Shown here in pieces: positions 17,338 to 24,522 of a stretch of 64,000 nt of DNA. Location: positions 62,001-126,000 of the forward strand of contig NZ_JACHCG010000004.1 of NCBI RefSeq assembly GCF_014200595.1, in the 5' to 3' direction. The stretch comes from Pedobacter cryoconitis. Its GTDB lineage: Bacteria > Bacteroidota > Bacteroidia > Sphingobacteriales > Sphingobacteriaceae. The notes beneath the pieces were generated by a model. It searched no databases. It saw nothing but the letters and a program-made list of their open reading frames with translations, and was not told the origin of the DNA. Position numbers and translations under genes: made by a program. The first letter of the stretch is position 1; the number at the start of each line of letters is the position of its first letter.

Positions 17338-18495
17338 TTAGTAGGGAAAATCCAAATGAAATACTGTTTTAAATAAAGTGTTGTTTTTTAGGTATTTCGC
17401 AGTAAACGAGATGGGTACACCAGGATCTTTTGCGGTAAAGACACCCAGGTTTTCGGAAATAAAGTTAGACAACGCATCGGAGTCCGGATTGGTCAGAAGT
17501 TTAGTAATCGAGCCACCGCCTGGTTTACCCAACAGATTCAATGTGATCCTGCAGGTGCTGATTAACTGCTTTTCTTCCTGGGTCAGATTCTCATCCGTCT
17601 TTTTAAAAATCTTTTTCACCATTTTCTCAAATACGCTCCTCATCTGGGAACTCGTGTTATTGGTTTCTATCATGAAGAAGCCAAAGCGGCCATAGGTTAC
17701 CGAGTTGATGAATACCGGAGATACACCTTCGAAAATGTTTGCAGGTAATGCAGCGCGGTCAATAAGTTCATTTTCAGTAGGGTCTGACATGCTGTAAGTG
17801 AAATTTTTCACAGTATACGTGGCCATCATCCCCGTTGAATAATTCGTTCGGCTAGAGTTGTAATTGAATGAGGTATTTACAGAATAAAACAAAGCTTTCT
17901 CATCCATATTGTAACCATAGGCAAGTTTTACCTCGTTATAATTGGTGAAAGAAGATGCATTGAATAAGAAATCTACAATCTGGGTGCCCGAAAAATCCGG
18001 ATCCATTAATGCATTTCGCAGAAATACCCGGCTGCTGGATAGTGCGGGGTAATCAATTACTCCATAAGATTTGCCTGAAGGAAAGGATAGTGCCACGTTA
18101 ATAGGCTTTCCAGCAAATCCGGTTAATGGTTCAAAAATTCCGGAGTTAACCGACGCGGCTTTAATAATAGATCCAGGATAAATATAAGAACTGTTGTCCG
18201 GAGTCACAATCATCTCGTCGGATTGATAAAAAGATGATTTTCCCAGCGAATTACGCCATAAACTATCTCTGACTTTAATTAGTTCGTTTCTTTTTTTTTT
18301 GTCCAGCAAATCTTTTAAACTGCTCTTGCCTAAATAAATTGGGCTGAAGGTTTCAATTTTTAAATCCTGAAAATGAGAAGATAAAAGGGCTTTCCGCTTA
18401 TCATCATATGGATCAGTGTTACTTAATTTATCCTTTTTACAGGATAAATTAAGTAACACTGATAAAGCAAAAAATAGATATAGAGATTTTTTCAT
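17338..18495 (-). CDS. Cholesterol-dependent-cytolysin-like lipoprotein, short form (middle gene)
   Basis: 385 aa. Lipoprotein signal peptide with Cys19 (LLNLSCKKD). Cytolysin hallmarks: YPGSI at residues 106-110, VTYGRFGFFMIET with YGR at 268-270, and DPGVPISFTAKYLKNNTLF close to the C-terminus. It stops at FHLDFPY, where domains 1-3 of classical cytolysins end, so domain 4 is missing as in short CDC-like forms. The signal-peptide codons carry a perfect 22-bp inverted repeat (18412-18463), and codons 66-69 carry an A10 run (18291-18300). It lies 21 bases after the first gene and 32 before the long gene. A partner role in pore formation with the long protein is inferred from the known two-component family. 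Confidence 0.85.
   Translation of the reverse strand: MKKSLYLFFALSVLLNLSCKKDKLSNTDPYDDKRKALLSSHFQDLKIETFSPIYLGKSSLKDLLDKKKRNELIKVRDSLWRNSLGKSSFYQSDEMIVTPDNSSYIYPGSIIKAASVNSGIFEPLTGFAGKPINVALSFPSGKSYGVIDYPALSSSRVFLRNALMDPDFSGTQIVDFLFNASSFTNYNEVKLAYGYNMDEKALFYSVNTSFNYNSSRTNYSTGMMATYTVKNFTYSMSDPTENELIDRAALPANIFEGVSPVFINSVTYGRFGFFMIETNNTSSQMRSVFEKMVKKIFKKTDENLTQEEKQLISTCRITLNLLGKPGGGSITKLLTNPDSDALSNFISENLGVFTAKDPGVPISFTAKYLKNNTLFKTVFHLDFPY
18291..18300 (-). repeat. A10 homopolymer inside the middle cytolysin-like gene
   Basis: Ten consecutive A on the coding strand spell Lys66-Lys68 and the first base of Arg69. Such tracts are prone to replication or transcription slippage; a one-base change would truncate the protein early. 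The frame is intact in this sequence. Confidence 0.9.
18412..18463. repeat. Perfect 22-bp inverted repeat over the lipobox codons
   Basis: Arms 18412-18433 and 18442-18463 are exact reverse complements, separated by 8 bases (TTTTTACA). The repeat lies within codons 11-28 of the middle cytolysin-like gene, with the lipobox Cys codon in the loop. The mRNA could form a long hairpin close to the start codon. It encodes near-mirror peptides LSVLLNLS and KLSNTD around CKKD. Confidence 0.95.
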
Positions 18496-18516
18496 TAAAA
18501 ACAGATTTTATTCTAT

Positions 18517-19752
18517 CTAATTATTTGGAGTATTAATTTTGAATCTCGTTCTGAAAGTCTTGAAGTCGCCTAAATAATTAAGCGTATAATATAACGGAGA
18601 TCCGTAAGTGTTCGCAGAAAACACACCTCCACCGCTCATAATATCAGCAAAGCCCTCAAGCCCTTTAACGATTGCTCCTATGCTTTTACCATCCGGGCCT
18701 AATACATACATTTTTACATGAGCGGTCTGCAAAAGTTCCTTTTGCTCTTTGCTCAGCCTTAAACCCAGCTCAGCTTTGAGCGTAGGGCCAAGCTGCACGG
18801 AAGCATCAGGTCTTGCTCCCAATAGATTTTTAACATCAATGGTAACTGTAAACACAAGTGATAATGTTTTCTGTACCATATTATAAGAAGAATCTGAATC
18901 CATGATCAGAATACCTTTCCTGCCATAAGTAACTGAACTGACAATCAAAGGATCGTATCCACCAAATTTAGCCATGTTTACAGGGTCTTTTAGGAATGGC
19001 TTATAAATAGGTGGCTCTATGTTAAGTGAAAAGTTTTCTTGTGTGAAAGAGGCCATTACATGGGTTTGTGTTCTTTGGTGGACAGTTGTATCTAAATAAT
19101 TTAACTTAAATAAACCGCCGATGTCAACATTAGCTCCAAATGAACGTTTAAGTTCGTCGAATTTTCGGTATGAAGTCATTTCATAACTAAAAGATTGCAG
19201 CTGCTCACCGGATCCTGCCTTTAAAGCTGCCCTAATATATGATTTGTCTATACTGGGCCCAAGGATGCTAACTGTTCTTGATATACTATCTGTAGGGAAA
19301 TTAGCATACATGGTAATAGGGTTTCTTTCTTCAACAGATAATGCGACCGGAACGAAGTCTTTTGGATCTCCAGCCATATCACCTCTTACAATTGCACCCA
19401 GGTATACCTGTTTTCTAATCTCTTCAGTAACTGCAGGCATTTCTGTGGATTCGTAAAAGGCGGTTTTCCCTCCCCCACCTATCCATACGCTGTCCCTGAT
19501 AAAATCTACTGAGTTTTGTTTTTTACGATTTACCTTATTTTGAATATCGACTATGGCTTGTTTATCATAAACATCAGTTTCAATTGGTTCATAAGGATAC
19601 TTTGGAAAACCTTTAAACTGTGAGACATAACCCTTGGGAGCTATATATGCTCCTTTATCCTCACTAAGATTATCGTTGTTCTTTTTACAGGAAGAAGTAA
19701 TTAACACGGCAAAACAAATTGCCATTTTTAAAATTTGATAGTTTTTTTTCAT
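18517..19752 (-). CDS. Cholesterol-dependent-cytolysin-like lipoprotein, short form (first gene)
   Basis: 411 aa. Lipoprotein signal peptide with Cys22 (VLITSSCKKN). It carries the cytolysin pattern YLGAI at residues 117-121, VTYGRKGILIMDSD with YGR at 276-278, and YGSPLYYTLNYLGDFKTF near the end. It ends at RFKINTPNN, before any domain 4, so it is a second short form. The three paralogues share layout but differ widely in sequence, which argues against a very recent duplication. As the first gene, its upstream 404-base gap should hold the operon promoter, though no clear TAnnTTTG box was found on this strand. Pore-forming function is inferred from the family. Confidence 0.83.
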   Translation of the reverse strand: MKKNYQILKMAICFAVLITSSCKKNNDNLSEDKGAYIAPKGYVSQFKGFPKYPYEPIETDVYDKQAIVDIQNKVNRKKQNSVDFIRDSVWIGGGGKTAFYESTEMPAVTEEIRKQVYLGAIVRGDMAGDPKDFVPVALSVEERNPITMYANFPTDSISRTVSILGPSIDKSYIRAALKAGSGEQLQSFSYEMTSYRKFDELKRSFGANVDIGGLFKLNYLDTTVHQRTQTHVMASFTQENFSLNIEPPIYKPFLKDPVNMAKFGGYDPLIVSSVTYGRKGILIMDSDSSYNMVQKTLSLVFTVTIDVKNLLGARPDASVQLGPTLKAELGLRLSKEQKELLQTAHVKMYVLGPDGKSIGAIVKGLEGFADIMSGGGVFSANTYGSPLYYTLNYLGDFKTFRTRFKINTPNN

Positions 19753-20156
19753 TTTTGAAGAAGTTTTGGTTAATTTATTATCCCACTAATTTAAATATCA
19801 TAAACTATTAGGTATATTATATTTTTGATATGTTTTAATTATCTTTATGTTAATTAATTTACCAGGGTCAATAAAAAAAATTGACAAAAAACTGAGCTTA
19901 TCAGCTAAAAAACAGATTAGTTTTAGTTTAAGATCCCCCTTTATGCTTAGTTAAGGGGCTATAATGGAAAGTTTAAAAACAAGAGGCCTTCATATATCAA
20001 AAAGCGAACTCTCTTGCGCCAACATCTCTTCTACGCCGGCTAAGTTCCTTTATTCCAACAGATGACGTCATACAACTCTATCGGGAATCAATAATTATAT
20101 TGAATTTTATAACAGTGAATGAAGACATTTCCGTCTCCTATAATAAAAGCAAAAAA
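19753..20156. other. Divergent intergenic region between the cytolysin-like operon and the S41 protease gene
   Basis: No gene is seen in these 404 bases. They are AT-rich and hold a plus-strand TATTTTTG match to TAnnTTTG at 19820-19827, an inverted repeat GTCAAT-A7-ATTGAC at 19867-19885, a CCCCTT/AAGGGG hairpin at 19936-19958, and a perfect 10-bp palindrome ATGACGTCAT at 20062-20071. Any of these could be an operator, but none is proven. Confidence 0.6.
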
Positions 20157-21761
20157 ATGAAGAAAAATATATTCTACCGAAGCGCAAGAAGCCTGAACTC
20201 ATTGTTACTTCTATTAACTTTCTCTTTGCTGATTGCCAGTTGTAAAAAGAATCCCGTCGAAGAGACAATAACAACACAGATAAATAAGAAAAGAATATCA
20301 TCAAACTTAGATTCAATCTATTTATATGCTCAACAAATATATCTCTGGAATGATCAGCTTTCTTCCTTTACAACATTTAAGCCATCCCGATTTTATACAG
20401 GTGCTGGTCACGAAATGGACATGTATAATAAAGAAATATTTGATTTTACCAGAGCAGCTATAAATCCGACTGCAAATATGTCTTTTGAACTAAATATGAG
20501 TAATCCTGGCATACCAAAATATTCCGGTATTACCGAAGGTTTTCATACCTCTTCTTTTACAAAAAATGAAGTTCAGCCGGTGCTGTTATCTAATAACTTT
20601 GGATTATCATTTGCTACTGTGTCAGATAATGAGATCAGACTTTTATATGTTGACTCGAACTCTCCTGCAGGTAAAGCTGGCTTAAACAGAGGAGATCGAA
20701 TTATAAAAATTAATGGAATTCCGGTTCAGACGAATGAAATATATTATCGCTTTATTGAATCCTCGGTCAAAAATGCATTTATTGACATCGTTTTGATATC
20801 TGAAAATACACCTGTTATCAATAATAAAAATATCCGCCTGACACAAGCTCCTTTTGAAGCTAACCCAGTGCTTAAAAGTAAGGTAATCTCTTTTAATAAT
20901 AGAAAAATTGGTTACGTCGCCTACAAAAGGTTTACGGATGAATCTCTTTCTGCCAGGCACCTGAATCCAGTTTTTGATAATTTCGGTAATGAAGATATAT
21001 CTGAATTAATCATAGACTTGAGATATAATGGAGGGGGGTATCAAAATACCTGCAGGTATATTGCAAATCAAATTATTCCCGCAAATTTAAATGGAAAAAC
21101 AATGTTTACGGAACATTACAACCCTTTAATGCAGGGGGGTAAAGCAGACATCTTAAAAAATCAGCCTATACTTGATGCAAACGAGAACCCCGTCTATATA
21201 GATGGGAGGCATGCCACATTAAATGATATAGATTATAGTGTAAAAGGAAATACAGTTTTATTTGAAAAGCAGGGTGAGATCAAATCTATAAAAAGCGTAT
21301 ATTTTATCGTCAGCAAGGAAACAGCGTCTGCCAGCGAATTGCTAATTAGTATTTTACAACCTTATATGAAGGTTACATTGATTGGTGTATCTGGCGATGG
21401 TACAAATGTGCGGACTTATGGAAAGCCTGTTGGCTTTTTCGACATCAAAATCGATAAGTTTAATTTGTATTTAGCTATGTATCAAGATAAAAATGCAAAT
21501 AATGACGGTAATTATTTCGATGGGTTTTCTACCAATTTATCTGTGATCGATAACCCAGTTTTTAATTTCGGAGATCTGGCAGACCCCGCGATACAGATAG
21601 CACTTGGAAATCCATCTCAAACAAACAATCCAAGAAACAAAAGCAATCTAAAATCAGCTTCACTTCAAACCAGCACAGTACATTCGTCAAAAATATATTT
21701 TTATGATAAAATAGAGCGCAAAGAGATGCTTAAAAGTGTCAAAGATTTTAAATTAAAATAA
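20157..21761 (+). CDS. S41 family peptidase lipoprotein with PDZ domain
   Basis: 534 aa from the ATG at 20157, chosen because the signal peptide begins there (MKKNIFYRSARSLNS, lipobox LIASC); a longer in-frame start at 20100 adds 19 atypical residues. A PDZ domain lies around residues 145-230 (YVDSNSPAGKAGLNRGDRIIKING). The C-terminal-processing-protease domain follows, with a nucleophile Ser near residue 391 in ETASASELL and a Lys in YGKPVG about 32 residues later, so the Ser-Lys dyad looks intact. It should be a serine protease anchored in the outer membrane or periplasm. It is transcribed divergently from the three cytolysin-like genes. Because known CDC-like proteins need proteolysis, a link is tempting but unproven. 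The gene looks more AT-rich than its housekeeping neighbours. Confidence 0.88.
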   Translation: MKKNIFYRSARSLNSLLLLLTFSLLIASCKKNPVEETITTQINKKRISSNLDSIYLYAQQIYLWNDQLSSFTTFKPSRFYTGAGHEMDMYNKEIFDFTRAAINPTANMSFELNMSNPGIPKYSGITEGFHTSSFTKNEVQPVLLSNNFGLSFATVSDNEIRLLYVDSNSPAGKAGLNRGDRIIKINGIPVQTNEIYYRFIESSVKNAFIDIVLISENTPVINNKNIRLTQAPFEANPVLKSKVISFNNRKIGYVAYKRFTDESLSARHLNPVFDNFGNEDISELIIDLRYNGGGYQNTCRYIANQIIPANLNGKTMFTEHYNPLMQGGKADILKNQPILDANENPVYIDGRHATLNDIDYSVKGNTVLFEKQGEIKSIKSVYFIVSKETASASELLISILQPYMKVTLIGVSGDGTNVRTYGKPVGFFDIKIDKFNLYLAMYQDKNANNDGNYFDGFSTNLSVIDNPVFNFGDLADPAIQIALGNPSQTNNPRNKSNLKSASLQTSTVHSSKIYFYDKIERKEMLKSVKDFKLK

Positions 21762-21870
21762 CTGGAGCCTGTTTAAAATAGTTTAGAAAAGCGAGCAATT
21801 CTGTCTCTAATGAATTGGTCAATTCTTGTTTACTACTATTATCCGGTATTTAGCAAGGTTTAGCTATACT

Positions 21871-21949
21871 TTGATACGCACTTCAAACGGGGTTGATAGG
21901 GGGGTGAAACGCTTCGACCCGTATCAACTACGCTTCAGATGCGCATCAA
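21871..21949. repeat. Compound palindromic intergenic element
   Basis: The outer arms 21871-21889 and 21931-21949 are imperfect inverted repeats, matching at 14 of 19 positions with most differences being transitions that still allow G-U pairs. An inner pair GTTGATA (21892-21898) and TATCAAC (21922-21928) is exact, and a GGGT/ACCC pair lies inside that. The element can fold end to end and is more GC-rich than its surroundings. It resembles a dispersed palindromic repeat or a structured RNA; its copy number cannot be known from one window. Confidence 0.65.
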
Positions 21950-22036
21950 TCTGCTACAGAACATAGCCAGAACCCTGCTTGTAACCAGGTTATTTATGAA
22001 CTTAAACAGTTCAGAACAAGAGAACAAACGGCACAA

Positions 22037-22080
22037 AAAAGCCGCCTTCCTGTTTTCGCAAACATAGAAGGCGGCTTTAA
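22037..22080 (-). terminator. Terminator of the S41/beta-barrel operon
   Basis: A stem GCCGCCTTC/GAAGGCGGC with flanking A and T, and an inner TGTTT/AAACA hairpin. On the minus strand it ends in a T6 run (GGCTTTTTTGTG). It begins 14 bases after the S41 stop at 22095. Confidence 0.85.
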
Positions 22081-22094
22081 TTAATTATTATTCC

Positions 22095-23309
22095 TTACTG
22101 TGGAATCAAGCTGATCGCTTTTTCCAACTGCGGGTCAGTACCCGCATCCAGTGCAGCTTTGTTATATTTAACCTCTATATCTGGCGGAAAACCAATTCCT
22201 TCATATAACTTTCCATCAACATAACGTAATGCAGTTGAAGAAGTATAAACCAAACTCAGGAAACCTGTCTTGAATTGACCGCTATTGTAATAATCGTTGT
22301 TATTTAACAACGGGCCGTTACCACCCCAGGTGCGTTCACCTACAAATTTCACATTTCCACCCGGCATCGCTTTTAGAGCCATTGTAGTCATCTCTGCCAT
22401 ACTTACAGAGTTCAAATCAGCCAAAACAATAATAGGAGCCGTAAACAACTTCGCATCTTTTCCAGGATGAACCTTTGCAGGTATCCATGGTGTATAATCC
22501 AATCTTCCGTTTCCAATTTTTGAACGGGTAGCACCGATAGGAAACTCCTTATCCGTCAAACCACCTACCAGTAGATCCAAATCAGAAAGATAACCACCAC
22601 CATTACTTCTCACATCAATAATGATCCCTTTCAAGCCTTCCGGGTTTTTTACCTGATCAAAGTAATACTGTAAAGCTTTCTGTGCATTGTTAGGTGTTGG
22701 TAAATCCTTGATTACATTTAAACTGAATTCATTAAAGTGCAGATATAGGATATTCCCCTTAATCTTACCTGCAACAGCAAAGAACTGGTCTGTAGCCGAT
22801 AAATTAATAAACCCTTTCACATATCCTTTATCCAGATATTTTGGAGGAATAGTACTGTAAAAAAAGTTAGGATTAATACTACCATGATAATCAGGGCTCT
22901 TTTGATGTCTTGCATCAGAAGGGCTGATATAAGCCGCCGAATCTTTAACATAGCTGCTATTAATTCTCAAAGCATAGTGTGAATCAATCAATGTTGAGGT
23001 CATCTCTTTAAAATAAGTATAAGATTTTCTGACATCCGTAGAATCATTGATATTCATTTTAGCAAAAATCGGTTGATATTTACGATAGATTTCATCCCAG
23101 TTTGTAGGATCAGTATCCCAAAAGATATAGTTGTTGTTCATTCCATTCCAGTAAGCCTCAAAAGCTTCACTGAAACTACCTTCGATGTAACGTTTAGGAT
23201 CGTTGATTTGAGGTGACTCTTTACGGCAGGAAGCCAGTGCGCTCACAAGGCAGATACCCAGTATCAGGTGGAGCATATTTTTATATAAAAATAGATAGGT
23301 TGATTTCAT
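22095..23309 (-). CDS. S41 family peptidase-like lipoprotein
   Basis: 404 aa. Lipoprotein signal peptide ending LASCRKE. The C-terminal half is an S41 domain: GIIIDVRSNGGGYLSDLDLL, then IIVLADLNSVSMAEMTTMAL with the nucleophile-type Ser, then VGERTWGGNGPL. In the Tsp/CtpA branch the last motif carries a catalytic Lys (FGKG), but here it reads WGGNG. That fits the tricorn-like S41B branch better, or implies loss of activity. No clear PDZ domain is seen. It follows the beta-barrel gene by 33 bases. Whether it interacts with the cytolysin-like operon 2.3 kb away is unknown. Confidence 0.85.
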   Translation of the reverse strand: MKSTYLFLYKNMLHLILGICLVSALASCRKESPQINDPKRYIEGSFSEAFEAYWNGMNNNYIFWDTDPTNWDEIYRKYQPIFAKMNINDSTDVRKSYTYFKEMTSTLIDSHYALRINSSYVKDSAAYISPSDARHQKSPDYHGSINPNFFYSTIPPKYLDKGYVKGFINLSATDQFFAVAGKIKGNILYLHFNEFSLNVIKDLPTPNNAQKALQYYFDQVKNPEGLKGIIIDVRSNGGGYLSDLDLLVGGLTDKEFPIGATRSKIGNGRLDYTPWIPAKVHPGKDAKLFTAPIIVLADLNSVSMAEMTTMALKAMPGGNVKFVGERTWGGNGPLLNNNDYYNSGQFKTGFLSLVYTSSTALRYVDGKLYEGIGFPPDIEVKYNKAALDAGTDPQLEKAISLIPQ

Positions 23310-23342
23310 AAAATTGTAATAATGATGAATAAATTAGCGCTG

Positions 23343-24068
23343 TTATTTGCCTAGACGGTACATACAACCTACTTGAATAACATAAGTATCATTGTAACGC
23401 GGAACCTGATTGATCATATAGTTTTTCTGCTGATCTGTTAATCCACGGTAATATCTTGCTTCTGCAAAAAGTTCATACCTTGGTTTAAGCTGATAACTTA
23501 CTCCGGTTCCCACCAATACGCCTAATTCAATTCTGCGGTCGCGGCGGCTGTCAAAAGTAAATTTCTCATCATAGTTATACCCTGGTTCACCATCCAGAAT
23601 ACTTGGGGTCTGCGCACCATCCGGAAGCTCATATTCTTTCGCAAAAGTATCAATCTGAGTCCCTTTGATACGAGACGAAGACCAGTAGCCCGCATAACCA
23701 CCCAGGTTTAAGAAGCCTTTCAATTTCTGACCGCCAAAGGTGAAATGTGCCATCACAGGAAGCTGAATATAGCTGTTCTTGTTCGTATGGTTAATTCCTT
23801 CGAAATAGCTGCTGCGCACAATTTTGTAGCTCTTCCGGATGAACTGAGGGTCTGCTTGTATCGCAAACCAATTGTTCAGGTCATACTTAACAGGTATCCC
23901 AATATTAAATCCATCCAGGGATTCATACTTGGTGAAAGCCCTGAAGCCGATATTGGTAATGATGTGGTTTTTGTTGTAACCACCTTCCAGTCCGATAGAA
24001 AACTGGGCACGTGAAGTGAGCGTCCCGGCAATTATGCCCAGACATAAGAGTAAACATTTTTTTTTCAT
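23343..24068 (-). CDS. Outer membrane beta-barrel protein (porin-like)
   Basis: 241 aa from the ATG at 24068. A longer frame to 24116 exists, but the signal peptide starts here (MKKKCLLLCLGIIAGTLTSRA before Gln). The mature protein shows the PorT/OMP_b-brl pattern of Bacteroidota: FSIGLEGGYNKNHI, IGIPVKYDLNNWFAIQADPQFI, RIELGVLVGTGVSYQLKPRYELFAEARYY and a final strand TYVIQVGCMYRLGK. Function is unknown. It is the first gene of a two-gene operon with the S41 lipoprotein. Confidence 0.82.
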   Translation of the reverse strand: MKKKCLLLCLGIIAGTLTSRAQFSIGLEGGYNKNHIITNIGFRAFTKYESLDGFNIGIPVKYDLNNWFAIQADPQFIRKSYKIVRSSYFEGINHTNKNSYIQLPVMAHFTFGGQKLKGFLNLGGYAGYWSSSRIKGTQIDTFAKEYELPDGAQTPSILDGEPGYNYDEKFTFDSRRDRRIELGVLVGTGVSYQLKPRYELFAEARYYRGLTDQQKNYMINQVPRYNDTYVIQVGCMYRLGK

Positions 24069-24522
24069 AAGATTAGGTTTAGCAGATTTTAATCCCTCGC
24101 ACAGACGAATGCGCAATGATGTATAAGAATAAATAAAAATGCAACTTCATGTCATTTTACTGTACTACTTTGTATAAAAAAGATACTATTCAGCTTTTTA
24201 TACCAGGTGATCAGTCTGAATAAAAAATAATATCCTGTCCAACAACGTAATTCTGATGCAAATAATAATCAGCAGCAGAAATTAACATCTTTTTATCCGG
24301 TATTTCAAAGCCGCATAAGGGGTAAAACCTGGGGACAATATAGAAAAATTAACAATAACTTTAAAAATAAATCAATCCAATTAAATAACCGCCTGATTAC
24401 CCAAAAAAAAGCACTATCATTCCCGTAGAAGAACCGACAACTGTTAAAATGTGTTAAATATTGTCCTGAGTACAAAAAGATTAATTATTGTGTAGAATTA
24501 TTCACTACTTTTGTTGCAATAG
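24069..24522. other. Divergent intergenic region before the T9SS protein gene
   Basis: No gene is seen in these 454 AT-rich bases. An A/T hairpin, GTATAAAAAAG (24172-24182) with CTTTTTATAC (24194-24203), has a one-base bulge. A good promoter for the plus-strand gene lies at 24488-24513. No clear promoter was found for the minus-strand beta-barrel gene. Confidence 0.6.
24488..24513 (+). promoter_or_regulatory. Candidate promoter for the T9SS-sorted protein
   Basis: TTG at 24488-24490 and TACTTTTG at 24506-24513 fit the Bacteroidota TTG / TAnnTTTG pair, though the spacing is on the short side. The start codon follows 9 bases after the -7 box. Confidence 0.5.

Larger units (their letters stand above)
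21762..22094. other. Intergenic region with structured repeat and terminator
   Basis: No gene is seen in these 333 bases. The region contains the long imperfect palindrome at 21871-21949 and the minus-strand terminator at 22037-22080, both listed separately. The rest shows no recognisable signal. Confidence 0.7.

Noticed and set aside
15599..19752. Reading the three lipoproteins as SusD-like or fasciclin-type surface proteins
   Set aside because: The SCKKD lipobox is shared with many Pedobacter lipoproteins, but the body motifs and their order match the cytolysin fold, and no SusC partner is nearby.
19960..19965. TATAAT sequence resembling an E. coli sigma-70 -10 box
   Set aside because: Bacteroidota use a TAnnTTTG-type -7 element, no TTGACA is placed upstream, and such AT-rich hexamers occur by chance in this region.
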